A stretch of DNA of 64,000 nucleotides from positions 23,050,501-23,114,500 of the forward strand of contig CM053794.1 of NCBI GenBank assembly GCA_028671895.1, written 5' to 3'. Shown here one piece after another: positions 49,564 to 61,634 of this stretch; within the stretch, counting starts at the first letter, position 1; each line of letters starts with the position of its first letter. Both the position numbers and the translations under genes were made by a program. This DNA comes from Oenanthe sinensis (Eukaryota > Streptophyta > Magnoliopsida > Apiales > Apiaceae). The notes beneath the pieces were generated by a model that searched no databases, was not told the DNA's origin, and was given only the letters and a program-made list of their open reading frames with translations.

Positions 49564-49575
49564 TGGTATTAGAGC
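49564..49575 (+). other. Primer-binding site of 12-kb Copia element
   Basis: TGGTATTAGAGC, one mismatch from the usual initiator tRNA-Met complement TGGTATCAGAGC, two bases after the LTR. Confidence 0.85.
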
Positions 49576-49609
49576 AGACAGTTAATTATAACTAAAAGAT
49601 CATATAAAC

Positions 49610-51674
49610 ATGTCTGGAAACAAGTATGAAAGCATCAGAATCCCAATCTTGAAGAAGGCTGAATACCCTACATGGAGGGTAAAGATGATGATATTCTTAG
49701 AAGCAACTGATCCTGATTATATAGACAGAATCATTGAAGGTCAGTACCTCCCAACCAAACTAGTGCCATCAACAATTGTGGAAGGCAGACAAGTTCCTGA
49801 ATATTATACTCTGAAGGACAAAAATGAGTGGACCAACGAAGAAAAACAAGAAGTCTTGAAAGATGCAAAGGTAAGGAATATTTTGCATAATAGTCTTGAC
49901 TCTGTGATGTCTAACAGGGTAATAGCATGCAAAACTGCCAAAGAAATCTGGGATGCACTTGAAGTTCAGTGCCAAAGAACCAATGAGATAAAGAAGAATA
50001 AAAGATCTGTGCTAATTCAAGAATATGAATATTTTGAGGCTAAACAGAATGAGTCACTCACAGATATCTATGACAGATTTCTAACTCTGTTAAATAAATT
50101 GACTTTGGTGGATAAGGTGTATGATAATGAGGATTCAAACACCAAGTTTCTAAGGGCACTTCCTGAAGAATGAGATCTACAAACATCCTTAATAAGATAT
50201 AGGGTTGATTTGTAGGAGATGTCTCTAGATGAAGTCTATGGAAGATTGAAGACTCATGACTTAGAATTACAACAAAGAAAGAATAGGAAAAGTAGCAAGG
50301 CAAAATCTGTTGTTTTGAATGTTGATGAAAAAGTTGAAGAACCAAAAGAGAAAGTATTGAAAACCTCAACAAGAAAAGGAAAAGCTGTAATGATTAATGA
50401 ATGCAGGGAATCAGAGTCTGAGACAAACTCTGATTTAAACTCTGATGATTCTTCAGATTCTGACATGATGGGGATGGTTACTATGATTATCAAAGGCTTC
50501 AAGAAGATTAAATATAGGAAGTACAGAAAGCAAGGGAAGCAAGGAGAATTAGAGAAGAAAGATAGATTTAGAAAAAGAGAAGATAAAGATAGAAAATCAA
50601 AAACTCTTGACAAATGAAAGGTCAAGTGTTACAAGTGTAACAAGATGGGGCACTTTGCTACTGAGTGCAGAAGCAAGGAATCTGGAAAAACTCTCATTAC
50701 CTCAAAGAAAGATTGGATGGATTCATCAGACTCTGAAGAGGAAACAAATTATGCACTCATGGCAAATACTGATGCTTCCATCCTAAACTCTGATAAGGTA
50801 CCAGACTCTATCTTTAACATTGACACTGAAAATATATGTGAATTAAAGTCTTTTCTTAGATTCTTGCATGTTAGCTTTAAATCACAGTCACTTGAGAATG
50901 AAAGATTAAAATCTGAAATACAAACTCTGACAGCTAGGAATGACTTTCTTGAATCTGAAAATTCACACATGCTTAGCATAAAAAAGACTGTGAAAATACT
51001 ATACACATGGAAACTCAATTAGAAATATAAGTTGAATACTTAAAATCTGAGATAGCTAAAGAAAAAGAGACTTTCAGAGTTTGGACAAATTGTGGTAAGA
51101 AAGTTCAACAAATGCTCTCTAACAAAAATTGGACATCTGCCTTAGGTTATGAATATGACAAGAAGACACATGTAAAGACACACACAAAAGGAAAGTTGAG
51201 TGAACCTGCGAATTTTGTTAGAGCTAGTAATGAAAAGAAGAATACCTCTAGTGAATGCTCTAATAATAACAAAGGTAAAAAGAATAATGTGTCAGAGAAT
51301 AAACCATTCAATATTGGATTACTCTCACAGAAGAAACTTAAAGAAAAGTTGAAGTCAGTCACAAAAAAAAACCTAAAAAGGTGAAGAGAAATAGAAATGG
51401 CAAAGTAAGAATTTCCAAGGAGAATAACTATAAGAATATCCCTGAGACTCCTAGAAAAACCTGTTTCACATGTGGTAATTCTAATCACCTTGCTACTGAC
51501 TGCAAACAAAATAAAAAGAAGGAACCTGAGAGACTTAGTTCAGAGGCTAGAAAACAAACTAGACATAGACCACAAAATCCCTATTTTCACTGTGGTAGTT
51601 TATGGCATTCAATTTTCACATGTAAGAATATCATAGTTTGTATTTCAACTATTATGAACTGTTGCCTCATGTGA
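49610..51674 (+). pseudogene. Copia gag with zinc knuckles, decayed
   Basis: Starts at ATG 49610 with MSGNKYESIRIPILKKAEY and a typical Copia gag body (EIWDALEVQCQRTNEIKKNK, DIYDRFLTLLNKL, FLRALPEE) to a TGA at 50171-50173. It continues in the 50219-50617 and 50645-51022 frames with charged, serine-rich sequence. A CCHC knuckle CYKCNKMGHFATEC lies at about 50629-50670, just after a TGA at 50615-50617. A second knuckle CFTCGNSNHLATDC and a degenerate third follow in the 51381-51674 frame. Several frameshifts and stops interrupt it. Confidence 0.85.
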
Positions 51675-51903
51675 ATAAAACTCATATCTTTTCTAATCAT
51701 GCTGTCAAACAAAAATATGTGATAAAAGATGATAAAAGATATAAACTCTGACAATATAATCTCTGAAAATGCAAACTCTGATAATGTAAACATTGTTAAC
51801 ATAAACTCTGATAAAAGTACTTCTGCTGTAAAAGTTAACAAGTTTCAAAAGAAAGGACCCAAAATTATTTGGGTACCCAAATCTACTAACTAATTTGCAT
51901 TAA

Positions 51904-52176
51904 ATGATTGCAGGGAAACAAAAAAATATCCTAGTGATTGATAGTGGCTATTCTACACATATGACTGTAAATAAATTCCTGCTTTCAGAGTTTGAGAAGA
52001 AGGCTGGTCCAGCAGTATCTTATGGACATGACAACATAGGAAGAACACTAGGATATGGCAATATTGTTATTGGAAATGTCATCATTGAAAATGTAGCTCT
52101 GGTTGAAGGACTCAAGCATAATCTGTTAAGTGTGAGTCAAATGACAGACAAAGGTTATTTTGTGAAATTTCATTGA
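51904..52176 (+). pseudogene. Copia protease fragment
   Basis: Aspartic protease core VIDSGYSTHMT, with the family's usual Cys and Arg replaced, then the downstream segment LVEGLKHNLLSVSQMTDKGY. A stop follows at 52174-52176. Confidence 0.85.
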
Positions 52177-52490
52177 ACTCATTGTGAAGTGAAAAGTAAA
52201 AAGGATGGCAAAATGGTTCTCATTGGTCACATACATAACAATTTATTTGAAGCTAGCTTGGAGGCAAACTCTGAAGGTCCCTTAACTTGTTTACTTGGAA
52301 AGGCACCATCTTTAAAAAGCTAAAACTGACACAAAAAACTGTGTCACTTGAACTTTGGAAACATAAAAGAATTGGTGAAAAAGGATCTAGTAAGAGGTCT
52401 TCCAAAAGTTCAATTTCATCCTGATGGACTCTGTAATTCATGTTAAAAGGCCAAACAAAAGAAGACATTTTTCAAAAGCAAAACTAAAAA

Positions 52491-53280
52491 TTCTATTGAT
52501 CAACCTTTTCATCCATTACATCTTGATTTATTTGGTCATGTCAACATTATGTCCATTGGAAAGAAGAAATATACTCTGGTGATGGTAGATGATTTCACAA
52601 GATTTACCTGGGTGTACTTTTTATATAAAAATGAAGAAACATCTGAGATAATTTTTGATCATATTGCAATAACTGAAAATGGATCACCACACTAGGTAAA
52701 GAATTTAAGGAGTGACAATGGAACAAAGTTTAAGAATTCTGCAATGGAGGAATTCTGCTCAATAAAAGGAATCATCCAATAATTTTCAGTACCTGGAACA
52801 CCTCAACAAAATGGTGTAGTTGAGAGAAAGAACATAACTCTCATTAAAGCTGCTAGGACAATATTAGAAGGAGCAAAGCTACCTACTTACTTTTGGGCAG
52901 AAGCTGTAAATACTGCATGCATCACTCAGAATTGCACTTTAATAAATAAACATGGAATGACTCCATATGAAACAATGAAGGGAATGAAGCCAAATGTGAA
53001 ATACTTTCACATATTTGGAAGCAAGTGTTTTATTCTCAAAACACATCCTAAATAATTGAAGAAGTTTGAACTCAAAACAGATGAAGGTATTTTTTTTGGT
53101 TATGAAACAACCTCTAAAACTTATTCAAGGGCATTCAAAGTGTTTAATCTAAGGAACATGGCAGTCATGGAATTTATTGATGTCTCTTTTGATAAAGGAA
53201 AAATAACATGGTTATATGATAAAGATACTCATGAATCAATGAGTTTTGAAAATGAATTGCAGAACACAAACTCTGATTAG
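52491..53280 (+). pseudogene. Copia integrase, decayed
   Basis: Catalytic core with Asp in LHLDLFGH, YTLVMVDDFTRFTWVYF, second Asp in RSDNGTKF, and the segment TPQQNGVVERKN with the catalytic Glu. The frame then runs through LWGSK-like FGSKCFIL to FGYETTSKTYSRAF. Stops at 52693-52695, 52780-52782 and 53053-53055 lie where the family has Gln. Confidence 0.87.
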
Positions 53281-53600
53281 CCAAACTCTGATGAGATAAA
53301 CACTAATGAGGTAAATACTGATGAGTTAAACACTGATTCATTAAACTATGATTCAAACATAATTGAAACAGAAATTGAAGATTTTGCACATGTTAAGGGG
53401 GAACAACATCAATCATTTACTGAAATTGAAGAACCAATCTCAATAATTGAAATTTCAGAGTCTGACCAAACTCTAACAAATACAAACTCCAAAACCCTAA
53501 ACTCTGATCAATAAAACTCTGAAACCACAAACACTGATCACTCAAACTCTGATCATTCAAACTCTGAGCAGTTAAACGTTGAGTCATCAAACACTGATGG
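53262..53600 (+). repeat. NSD-coding repeat cluster between integrase and reverse transcriptase
   Basis: AAACTCTGA or close variants (AAACACTGA, AATACTGAT) recur about a dozen times, mostly every 12-21 bases, in a multiple of three so that Asn-Ser-Asp is read in frame with short variable spacers. Confidence 0.8.
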
Positions 53601-53759
53601 AAGCACAACTTCAGGAGGAGAATCAATATTTACCAAGGAATCATACTATAAAGGCACAAATAATGGGGGAACATCTAGTTCAATAAATTTTCTACATCCA
53701 AGGAAATGGACCAAAGATCACACACCTGATTTGATTATTGGTGATGTAGAAAGTGGAGT

Positions 53760-55500
53760 GCAGACAAGGAAAGCTACTAAAAATGAATGTCTATTTCATA
53801 GTTTTCTTTCTCAAATAGAACCAAAGAAGGTTGAAGATGTTTTGAAGAATGTAGATTGAGTTACTGCAATGTAGGAAGAGTTAAATGAGTTTGAAAGAAA
53901 TGAGGTTTGGACCCTTGTTCTAAGGTCAAAGAATAGATCAATTGTTGGCACAAAGTGAGTATTTAGAAACAAGACATACTCTGATGGAATAATTATAAGG
54001 AACAAAGCAAGACTATTTACCAAAGGCTACTCTCAACAAGAAAGTATTAATTATGATGAAACCTTTGCACCTGTAGCTATACTTGAAGTAATTAGAATCT
54101 TTCTTGCTTATGCTGCACACAAGAAATTCAAGGTCTACCAGATGGATGTTAAAATTGCATTTTTAAATGGAGAACTTGAAGAAGAAGCTTATGTTGAATA
54201 ACCACCTAGTATTGTCAATCCAAAATATCCAAATCATGTTTACAGACTGGATAAAGCTTTATATGGACTCAAGAAAGCACCAAGAGCCTGGTATAAAACT
54301 CTGGCTCAATTTCTACTTGAAAGTGGTTTCACAAGAGGTATAATTGATAAAACGTTATTTTACAGAACTCAAGGTAAAGATTTATTATTGGTTCAAATAT
54401 ATGTTGATCATATTACATTTGGTTCCATTAATGAGAAACTCTGTGAAATATTTTCAAAGCTAATGCAGTCCAGGTATCAAATGAGCATGATGGGAGAAAT
54501 GAATTATTTTCTAGGGTTGCAAGTAAAACAAACTAATGAAGGCATTTTCATAAATCAGTCCAAATACAAAAAGAATCTACTCACAAAGTTTCAAATGCAA
54601 GACTCTACATCTACTACAACTCCAATGGCTACTGCAACCAAGCTTGATCAAGACACTGGTGAGCCTGTAGACATTACAACACACAGAGGAATGATTGGAT
54701 CACTTCTCTATTTGACTGCTAGTAGACCAGATATCATGTTTCCAACCTGTCTATGTGCTAGATTTCAGGCAAATCCAATGGAACCTCATTTGATTGACGT
54801 TAAGAGAATTTTTAGATATCTCAAGGGCACCATCAATCTTGGCTTATGGTATCCTAGAGATTCTGACTTTAAATTAATGGGTTATTCAGATGATGACTTT
54901 GTAGGATGTAAAATTGATAGAAAAAACACAAGTGGCAGTTGTCAATTTCTAGTTGGAAGAATTGTCTCATGGTTCATTAAGAAACAAAAATCTATCTCAA
55001 CATCAACAACAGAGGCTGAATATATAACTGCAGGAAGCTGCTATGCACAGATTTTATGGATGAGAAATCAACTGTTAGACTATGGTTTGAACTTTTCAAA
55101 AATTCCTATTTGTTGTGGTAATCAAAGTGCTATTGCAATGACAGGAAATCTAGTCCAACATTCTCTGACAAAGCACATCAGTATTAGATATCACTTCATA
55201 AGGGAACATATAACTGTTAGACTATGGTTTGAACTTTTCAAAAATTCCTATTTGTTGTGGTAATCAAAGTGCTATTGCAACGATAGGAAATCTAGACCAA
55301 CATTCTCTAACAAAGCACATCAATATTAGACATTACTTCATAAGGGAACATGTCATGGAATGAACAATTGAATTGTATTTTGTTCCCGCAGATCAACTGT
55401 TAGCAGACATATTCACCAAGCCTCTGTGTGAAGCAAATTTTACAAGATTTGTTTCTGAATTAGGAATGGTGACAAGTGGCTCAACTCCAGATAGCAAGTT
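53760..55500 (+). pseudogene. Copia reverse transcriptase and RNase H, decayed
   Basis: Reverse transcriptase: GYSQQ, DETFAPVAI, VYQMDVKIAFLNGELEEEAYVE, LYGLKKAPRAWY, and the catalytic box as YVDHITFG, where the second Asp is His (about 54403-54426). RNase H: SRPDIMFPTCLCARFQ, GYSDDDFVG, SWFIKKQKSISTSTTEAEY. Stops at 53857, 53872, 53956 and 54199 fall where the family has Trp or Gln. A 142-bp tandem duplication disrupts the RNase H end. Confidence 0.9.
55071..55354 (+). repeat. 142-bp tandem duplication inside Copia RNase H
   Basis: ACTGTTAGACTATGG starts at 55071 and 55213, and the following bases match through AACATTCTCT(G/A)ACAAAGCACATCA with a few changes. 142 is not a multiple of three, so it shifts the frame. 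Confidence 0.9.
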
Positions 55501-55507
55501 GTAGACA

Positions 55508-55720
55508 ATCAGAGTTTATGATAAACTCTGTTAGTATATGTAGTAAACTCTGATAGAACATGAAGTAAACTCTGATCATTGGAATATCTAATCTCTGATC
55601 ACCAACTATCAGTATTTATGGTAAACTCTGTCAGAGTATATGGTAAACTATGACAATGAAGGTTAAACTCTGATTTCTATAAACTTTGATCTAGTCTACA
55701 TGCTAAACTCTGAGATAATT
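55508..55720. repeat. Non-coding AAACTCTGA/TCAGAGTTT cluster after pol
   Basis: About ten copies in both orientations within 210 bases, e.g. ATCAGAGTTTATGATAAACT near 55510. It follows the end of RNase H and precedes the extra reading frame. Confidence 0.85.
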
Positions 55721-56045
55721 TTTTATGACATCATATTTAATTTTGTGACATCATTTTTGTTAATCTCTGATTGGAGTAATCATTAGGGTGCGTGTATCTC
55801 ACGAAAAACGATTTATATTAATACACATATACACACAAATTTGCTATATTTTGAGAATTGCACTACTTATTACCCAGCCACTCATAAATTATCACGTGTC
55901 CCACTACAGAGTATATGCAAATGAGAGGGAATAGTTTAATTCATATTTCCACTTTGAATTATTCACCTACATCTTTTATTCTTTTCTTTCTCTCTCATTT
56001 TTTATAAACCCTAATTTTTCATAATCTGCAAATCTCTGTTCTTCA

Positions 56046-59000
56046 ATGGCATCTAAGGGACTCTCTTTCTAAAACTATAATTTTGCAGCTACAAACTACA
56101 TCTAACTCTTATCCAAAACTGATATTTCTCAAGATTTTCATGTAATTCAAGATTTTTTACAGAACAACTATATTGGGTATGTTCTTCAAGAACCTAATCA
56201 CTTCTCTACTCAATCTTTGATCAATGTCTGGTCAACTTCTAAGTTCAATAATGCTGGTGATGATGAAGAACCGGTAATAACATTCCAATGCAATGACAAA
56301 CACACTATAACTCCTGCTGTGGTTCGACAAGCCCTTCATCTCCCAGAAGTGGCTGTGTATGATGACCTTGTAAGTGATGAACAAATCAAGGCAGTTTTTT
56401 TAAGGAAATAGGCTATGGAGGAAGCCTGTCTAAATTGGGGAGTCTGACAAGGCCCCATTTGAGACGTGAATGAAGTTTCTTCTTTGACTGCATTACAAGT
56501 GCCTTCACAGCTAAATGCACAAATTTTGATACAATTCCTCAACTATCACAACAGATTGGGTATTATCTGACCCATAACTTGCAATTTATTTTTTTGTTTA
56601 ATAATCAGGCAGTTAGGTAGCAAAATTAGTGATGATGCTCATATTATATATTTTGCTAGATTTTACAATTAATTTTTAGCTATTTATTGTATGATATTAG
56701 TTTTGAGAATAATCAGAGTTTAGTTAGTTTTTGTATGAATAAGAAAATATTTATTGATCTAACAAGAAAAGACCAAAAGAAAGAAGCTGAAGGTAAACTC
56801 TCTAATCTCTTTTATCCCACATGGGTCAGGTTTCTCTTAAATCAGAGAATGCCTACCATATATGGAAGGGATTTTCTGTCAGTGACTATGAATTAGAGTT
56901 TACCACCCTCTGATTCTAACCCAAGTCAAAATCCAAACACTGATTCCAACCTCTATAGTCTCCCAAAAGACTGCAGTTGTAAAATAAACATCTCAACAGT
57001 CCCACCCAAGAAACAAAAGAAAGGGAAAGTCTGTTTCTATTTCATCTCCAAAGAAAAGGAAATTGATTGATGAAAACACTGATTCTGATGATAATGGTGA
57101 AGGTCTGGTCTTTCATGTGAAGAAAACTGTCAAGAAGGCTTCTGAGATTCCACCAGCTCCATTCATAAAGCCATTTATTGTCAATCCAATGCCTGAGACT
57201 AAAATGAAAAGAAAAAGATTGGTTAAGGCATCAAACACTAAACAAATAAGCTCTGATCCTTCACAAGCCCTAAACTCTGATGTCTTAAACTCTGATCAGC
57301 CAAACTCTACTCAACCTCAAGTAATAAAGTCCGAAGCAATGCTAAACTCTGATGCTGTTATGAAGTCTGGTGAATCTATATTGCCTGACCAAATAAACAG
57401 TACATCGGTGGAATTGAGGTAGATGGTGATGATGAAAATGCCAATAGAGAAGAAAATAATGAATTGGCTGAAATGAATGGTAATTCTCTTCATATTAATC
57501 CTTTTACCAGTCCTATAATCAACTTGGAAAGTGTTGATGCTATAAATGAAGATGCTCCAGTAGTATCTGATTCTCCTTCTCATTCACCTAAGTAAATAAT
57601 CAAGGAGATATCTTATGAAAGAGTAAGGGAACTAATAGAGGAAGTTAGAAAGGAAATGGAGGCAAAGAAATCTCAATCAACTACAGCTTTTCCAAGTTCA
57701 AGGCTCTTCTCAAGGACAAAGAAAAGAAAGCAAGTCACTTTTAGCTAGGACACACAAGAACCTACCTCTCATAGTGAGGTAACAGTCATTTCTAGGCCAG
57801 AAACACAAGAACCTGTTGCTCAAAGTGTAACAGGAGACACCCTAGAAGCAGATGAAGCCAACAAAGATCAGGAGTAAAACCCACAAGAACCTTCAGCTCA
57901 AAGGGTTAAAGAAGTTGTTAAGGCCCCTTCCAATCAAGAACCATCCAATCAAAGTTTGGATGCAGGTAATCAATCAATGCTAAAAGATCTTGTTGTTGCT
58001 GATGCTGAGAAGTCAAATTCTAAGGCAGATCCATTAGCAATCTCTGATGCTATTATAGTGCAACCACTTTCTGTACAACCTTTGGAGACTCCATCCACAT
58101 CCACAACTACTCAAGGTATAAACTATGACTTTTCTTCAGAATTTACATTCTCTTATAGTATAAGTTCAGATTTTACCTTTCCTACTTTTACTGTTGGGAT
58201 GAACATGGATAGTTCTGTAAAGGGTACCCCTATTCATGTGACCACAAAACTCTTTTCTCAGCCACCTCTTATTTCTGTAGGACATTATGATTTGAGCCTT
58301 TCTAGTGAGACTGAGGTAAAATGTGTGAAAAACAGAACTAATAATAAGAGGCAGACACTGGATCTGGCAAAAGGAGAGTTAAAATTGAGAAAGAAGTTAG
58401 TTACTTCTAGTGAGCAAACTCTGACTATTAAAAGTTATGATATGTGTGATGTGAGAAGTAATGAGATTATTTTAAAAGAAAAGAGTGATTTAGGGTATTC
58501 TATTATTTTTGCAGGTACTCAAAGTATGACTGCTTCCCAATCCTTAAACTCTGAGTTGTCAAACTCTGATTTAGCTGCAAACTCTAATGGTGAGGATGCA
58601 TTCTCTGATGAGCCAATATTTGAGGTTGAAGAAGTGACAGATCTTTCAATTCCCTACACTCAAAGGTATAACTCTAAGAAGTGGTCTGTTGATGCTTTTG
58701 ATACACATGAGAGATTGTGGATGACATATCCTGACTATATGGTTGTAGAAACCCTCAAGGGAATTTGAAAACCATCAAATGGAGATCTTCTCAACTCTCA
58801 CAGACAATCCATCTGGGATATGTCTTGGAAATTTCCTAATGAAGAAATTTCATGGCCTCATGTTCATGAACTGATCCAAAAGGCTGATTCTGAGCTGAAT
58901 TCTGGAGAGATGATTTTGAAAGCTACTACTGTATTGGCAAAGGGTCATCATAATGAGGTGTGTGATTTGAAGGATTCTGTTAGCAAAACCACTGCCTTTG

Positions 59001-60583
59001 TACAGACTTCTGTTACTACTTTTCAACAAGCTTTGGAGTTGAAGCTCAAGAATGTCTCTGTAAAACATGATGCTTTGAAAGTCAAAGTTGATAATCTTTC
59101 TACTACTGTCACCTCCATGCAAACCATGTTGCATACAATTGTTGACATCTTAACCATTCGAAAGGGGAATGTTATCAGAAAGGGGGATAAGGTTTCCAAG
59201 GACAAATGCAAGGACGATGTTGTGGAAAAATCTGATAAACCTGATGATAATGATCAAGGGAGTCATAAAGATAAAAAAAACTCTGGCTGAATAAACTCTG
59301 ACTAGTCAAACTCTAACTACTTCACAAACTCTGATTCCAACAAACTCTAACAACAAGCAAACTCTAATGGATGCTGATATGGAGTTAGCAGAGAGGCTTA
59401 AAGACGAAGAGAAGCCTGATAAAATAGAAGAACAAAACTTGAAGGATGCAGAACTGGCAAGAAAATTATTTGAAAAAGAAAATCTAGGAATGGATCTAGT
59501 TATTGTGGAAGAAGAATTAAAGAAATCTGGTACTGACAATGCTCAAGTGCAGAAGAAAAGGAAATATGTGAAGAAAACTTCAATTCAAAAGAAAGCACCT
59601 GCTCAGACAAAGAAAAATGTACCCAAACCTATTCAAGCCAAACCTGCTGAAACTCCTAAGCCTATTAAAACTCAAGCAAAGCCAATTGTTCTATCAAAGC
59701 CTACTCCTGCAATTTTGAAGAAAGCTCCAGCTAAATCAAAAACTCCTCTTACTATGTCTGGAACAACATTTCTCCCAGGTGGATCAAGTTTTGAAGATGA
59801 GGAAGAGGAACAACAAATTTGATCAAAAAGAAAACTCCTGATCTTCTGTGGACTAAATCTGAAATCTTAACTCTCAATTCTAGACTTGGTAAAAACAAGG
59901 GTGGTATTGGTGATTCTCAAGCTAAAGTCTACATAGGTGAAGATAATACTTTCAGAGACCCCTTCTTTTTAAAAGACAAGCCTGGAGAAGATTTGAATAA
60001 AAAACATCTAGACAGGTTGATATCTGTTAACAAAGCGAAGGACATTTTTAATGGTGCTCAAGCCAAAGAGAAGCTGTTATATTTTCTTGGAAAATGGGAG
60101 AGTTATGAAAATTGCTGAAGAAGATTTGATTCATAAATCATCTAAAGAACTTGAATATGTTCTTTATCTCCTGAATGATGAGAATCAAGCTACTTTTAGG
60201 TGGGTGAAGATTCTTGAAGGATTTGTCAATGAAAAGAAGAAGAATGAGAGGATGCTTATGATAAACTCTGAGGAGTATAAACCAGGATATTTGCTTGAAG
60301 ATGATTCTGAGAAAGAAATGGCTAAAAGAGATACAAAGGTCAAAATGGTATTATGAATCCCTACACTTATATTAAATCTTGATGGAAAGAAAGCCTAATT
60401 CCTCTAGATGAAAGGATGAAGAGATCACCAATATACAACTTGAGAGCTGCAATATTCCAAATTGATGATTCTTCGGATCAAATGAAAGAGTTGAAGGAGA
60501 AACTGAATAAATTATTAAAGAATGCTGAGAAGAAGCTACTAGACAAATTTCTAATAGAAGACTTTTCATACAGAAGAATATAA
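56046..60583 (+). pseudogene. Extra reading frame of about 1,500 codons downstream of Copia pol
   Basis: Not a known enzyme. A pyrimidine-rich leader with AAACCCTAA (near 56007) precedes ATG 56046; the frame has stops from codon 9 on but is traceable to a TAA at 60581-60583 through open blocks (56217-56411, 57063-57422, 57956-58768, 58820-59290, 59367-59822, 59819-60118, 60051-60356). The N-terminal part has VITFQCNDKHTITPAVVRQA, resembling the leading domain of ORFs found after pol in other plant Copia elements. The middle is Ser/Asn/Asp-rich with NSD repeats. Two coiled-coil-like parts are at about 58860-59160 (FQQALELKLKNVSVKHDALK) and 60440-60575. Lys/Pro-rich KPIQAKPAETPKPIKTQ lies between. 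There is no signal peptide or membrane segment, so it is not env-like in that sense. Function unknown. Confidence 0.7.
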
Positions 60584-60684
60584 ATCAAGAAGGAAAACTC
60601 AAACTCTGATGCATTTGTCTCTATGTTTCTGACATCGTAAGTAAAATTTATGTTTTACTTAATAAAGCATAAAATGGGAGAGAT

Positions 60685-61211
60685 TGTTAGAAAAGCAAAC
60701 ATTGATGCTGTCAGAGAATATCAAGAACAGATTTTATGTTGCTGATGTCATCAGAGTTTAAGAAGCTGTATACAGAGTTTACTCTATCAGAGAATACTCA
60801 ATCAGAGTTTACTCTAACAGAGAATACTCTATCAGAGATTAACAACCGACAGAGTTTATCAAAGAAGGAAACATACAAATCAGAATTTGATTAGGATAGT
60901 GAAGAAGGATTTCAAATACAATTCCATTACCTTATAGAAGCTATCCTTATCCTTATCTGTTTTGTAATTGGATTTGTAACTGTGTCTATATAAATACATA
61001 ATTAGGTTTACATTATTTTTTTGATTCAAGTTATATCATTCTCATAACCTAGCAGCACTTAGGAACTTTATTTTTCTTGAGAGATTTTTGTATTCAGTTC
61101 ATTCAAGTTAATACAAGACAGTTCATTTTTTAAATACTTGTGTTTTTAATCGATTATTTGGTATTATTATATTCAACCCCCCTTCTATAATAGTTGATTA
61201 TCTAGGCAACA
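60685..61211 (+). repeat. 3' LTR of 12-kb Copia element (527 bp)
   Basis: Pairs with 49030-49561; follows the purine tract and is followed by ACATT. Confidence 0.92.
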
Positions 61212-61634
61212 ACATTAACTATAATAACTATAATAATATAAAATAAAAATTATCTATAATTTGTTAAATATTATGTTCAAGTGGTATTATTATATTTAAA
61301 ATAATTTTAATTTATAATAACAATTAAATGAGATAATAAGGAAGGAGAAATTTTAGAAAATGAGTTTTATAATAGATGTTTTTAGTACTATAATATCTCA
61401 TAGCGCTTTATAATAATATTTTTAGTTACAAAAGGTTACAATATTTTAAACATGCAAAATTGTTAGTTTAAAAAAACATGCAGAATTGTAGTAATTTTAC
61501 CGAAAATGATTAATGATCATGCCAGCATTTTACGATACAAATAAATTATTGTTTTCGGTATAAATTTTCTTCCATATTATTGGGCCTTTGGAGTATATTT
61601 ACTGGATCAACTTCTCAAACTAACAAAAGGACTC

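Larger units (their letters stand above)
49030..61211 (+). mobile_element. 12.2-kb Ty1/Copia LTR retrotransposon with a large extra reading frame
   Basis: LTRs 49030-49561 and 60685-61211 begin TGTTAGAAAA and end GCAACA. Perfect target-site copies ACATT lie at 49025-49029 and 61212-61216. Primer-binding site TGGTATTAGAGC at 49564-49575; purine tract AAAATGGGAGAGAT just before the 3' LTR. Domain order gag, protease, integrase, reverse transcriptase, RNase H marks Copia. After pol come about 5 kb with a further decayed frame. Many in-frame stops and a lost reverse-transcriptase Asp make it inactive. LTRs differ by roughly one base in twenty by eye, so it is older than the Gypsy element. Length and an extra ORF after pol recall Sireviruses, but the LTRs are short for that group. 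Confidence 0.93.
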
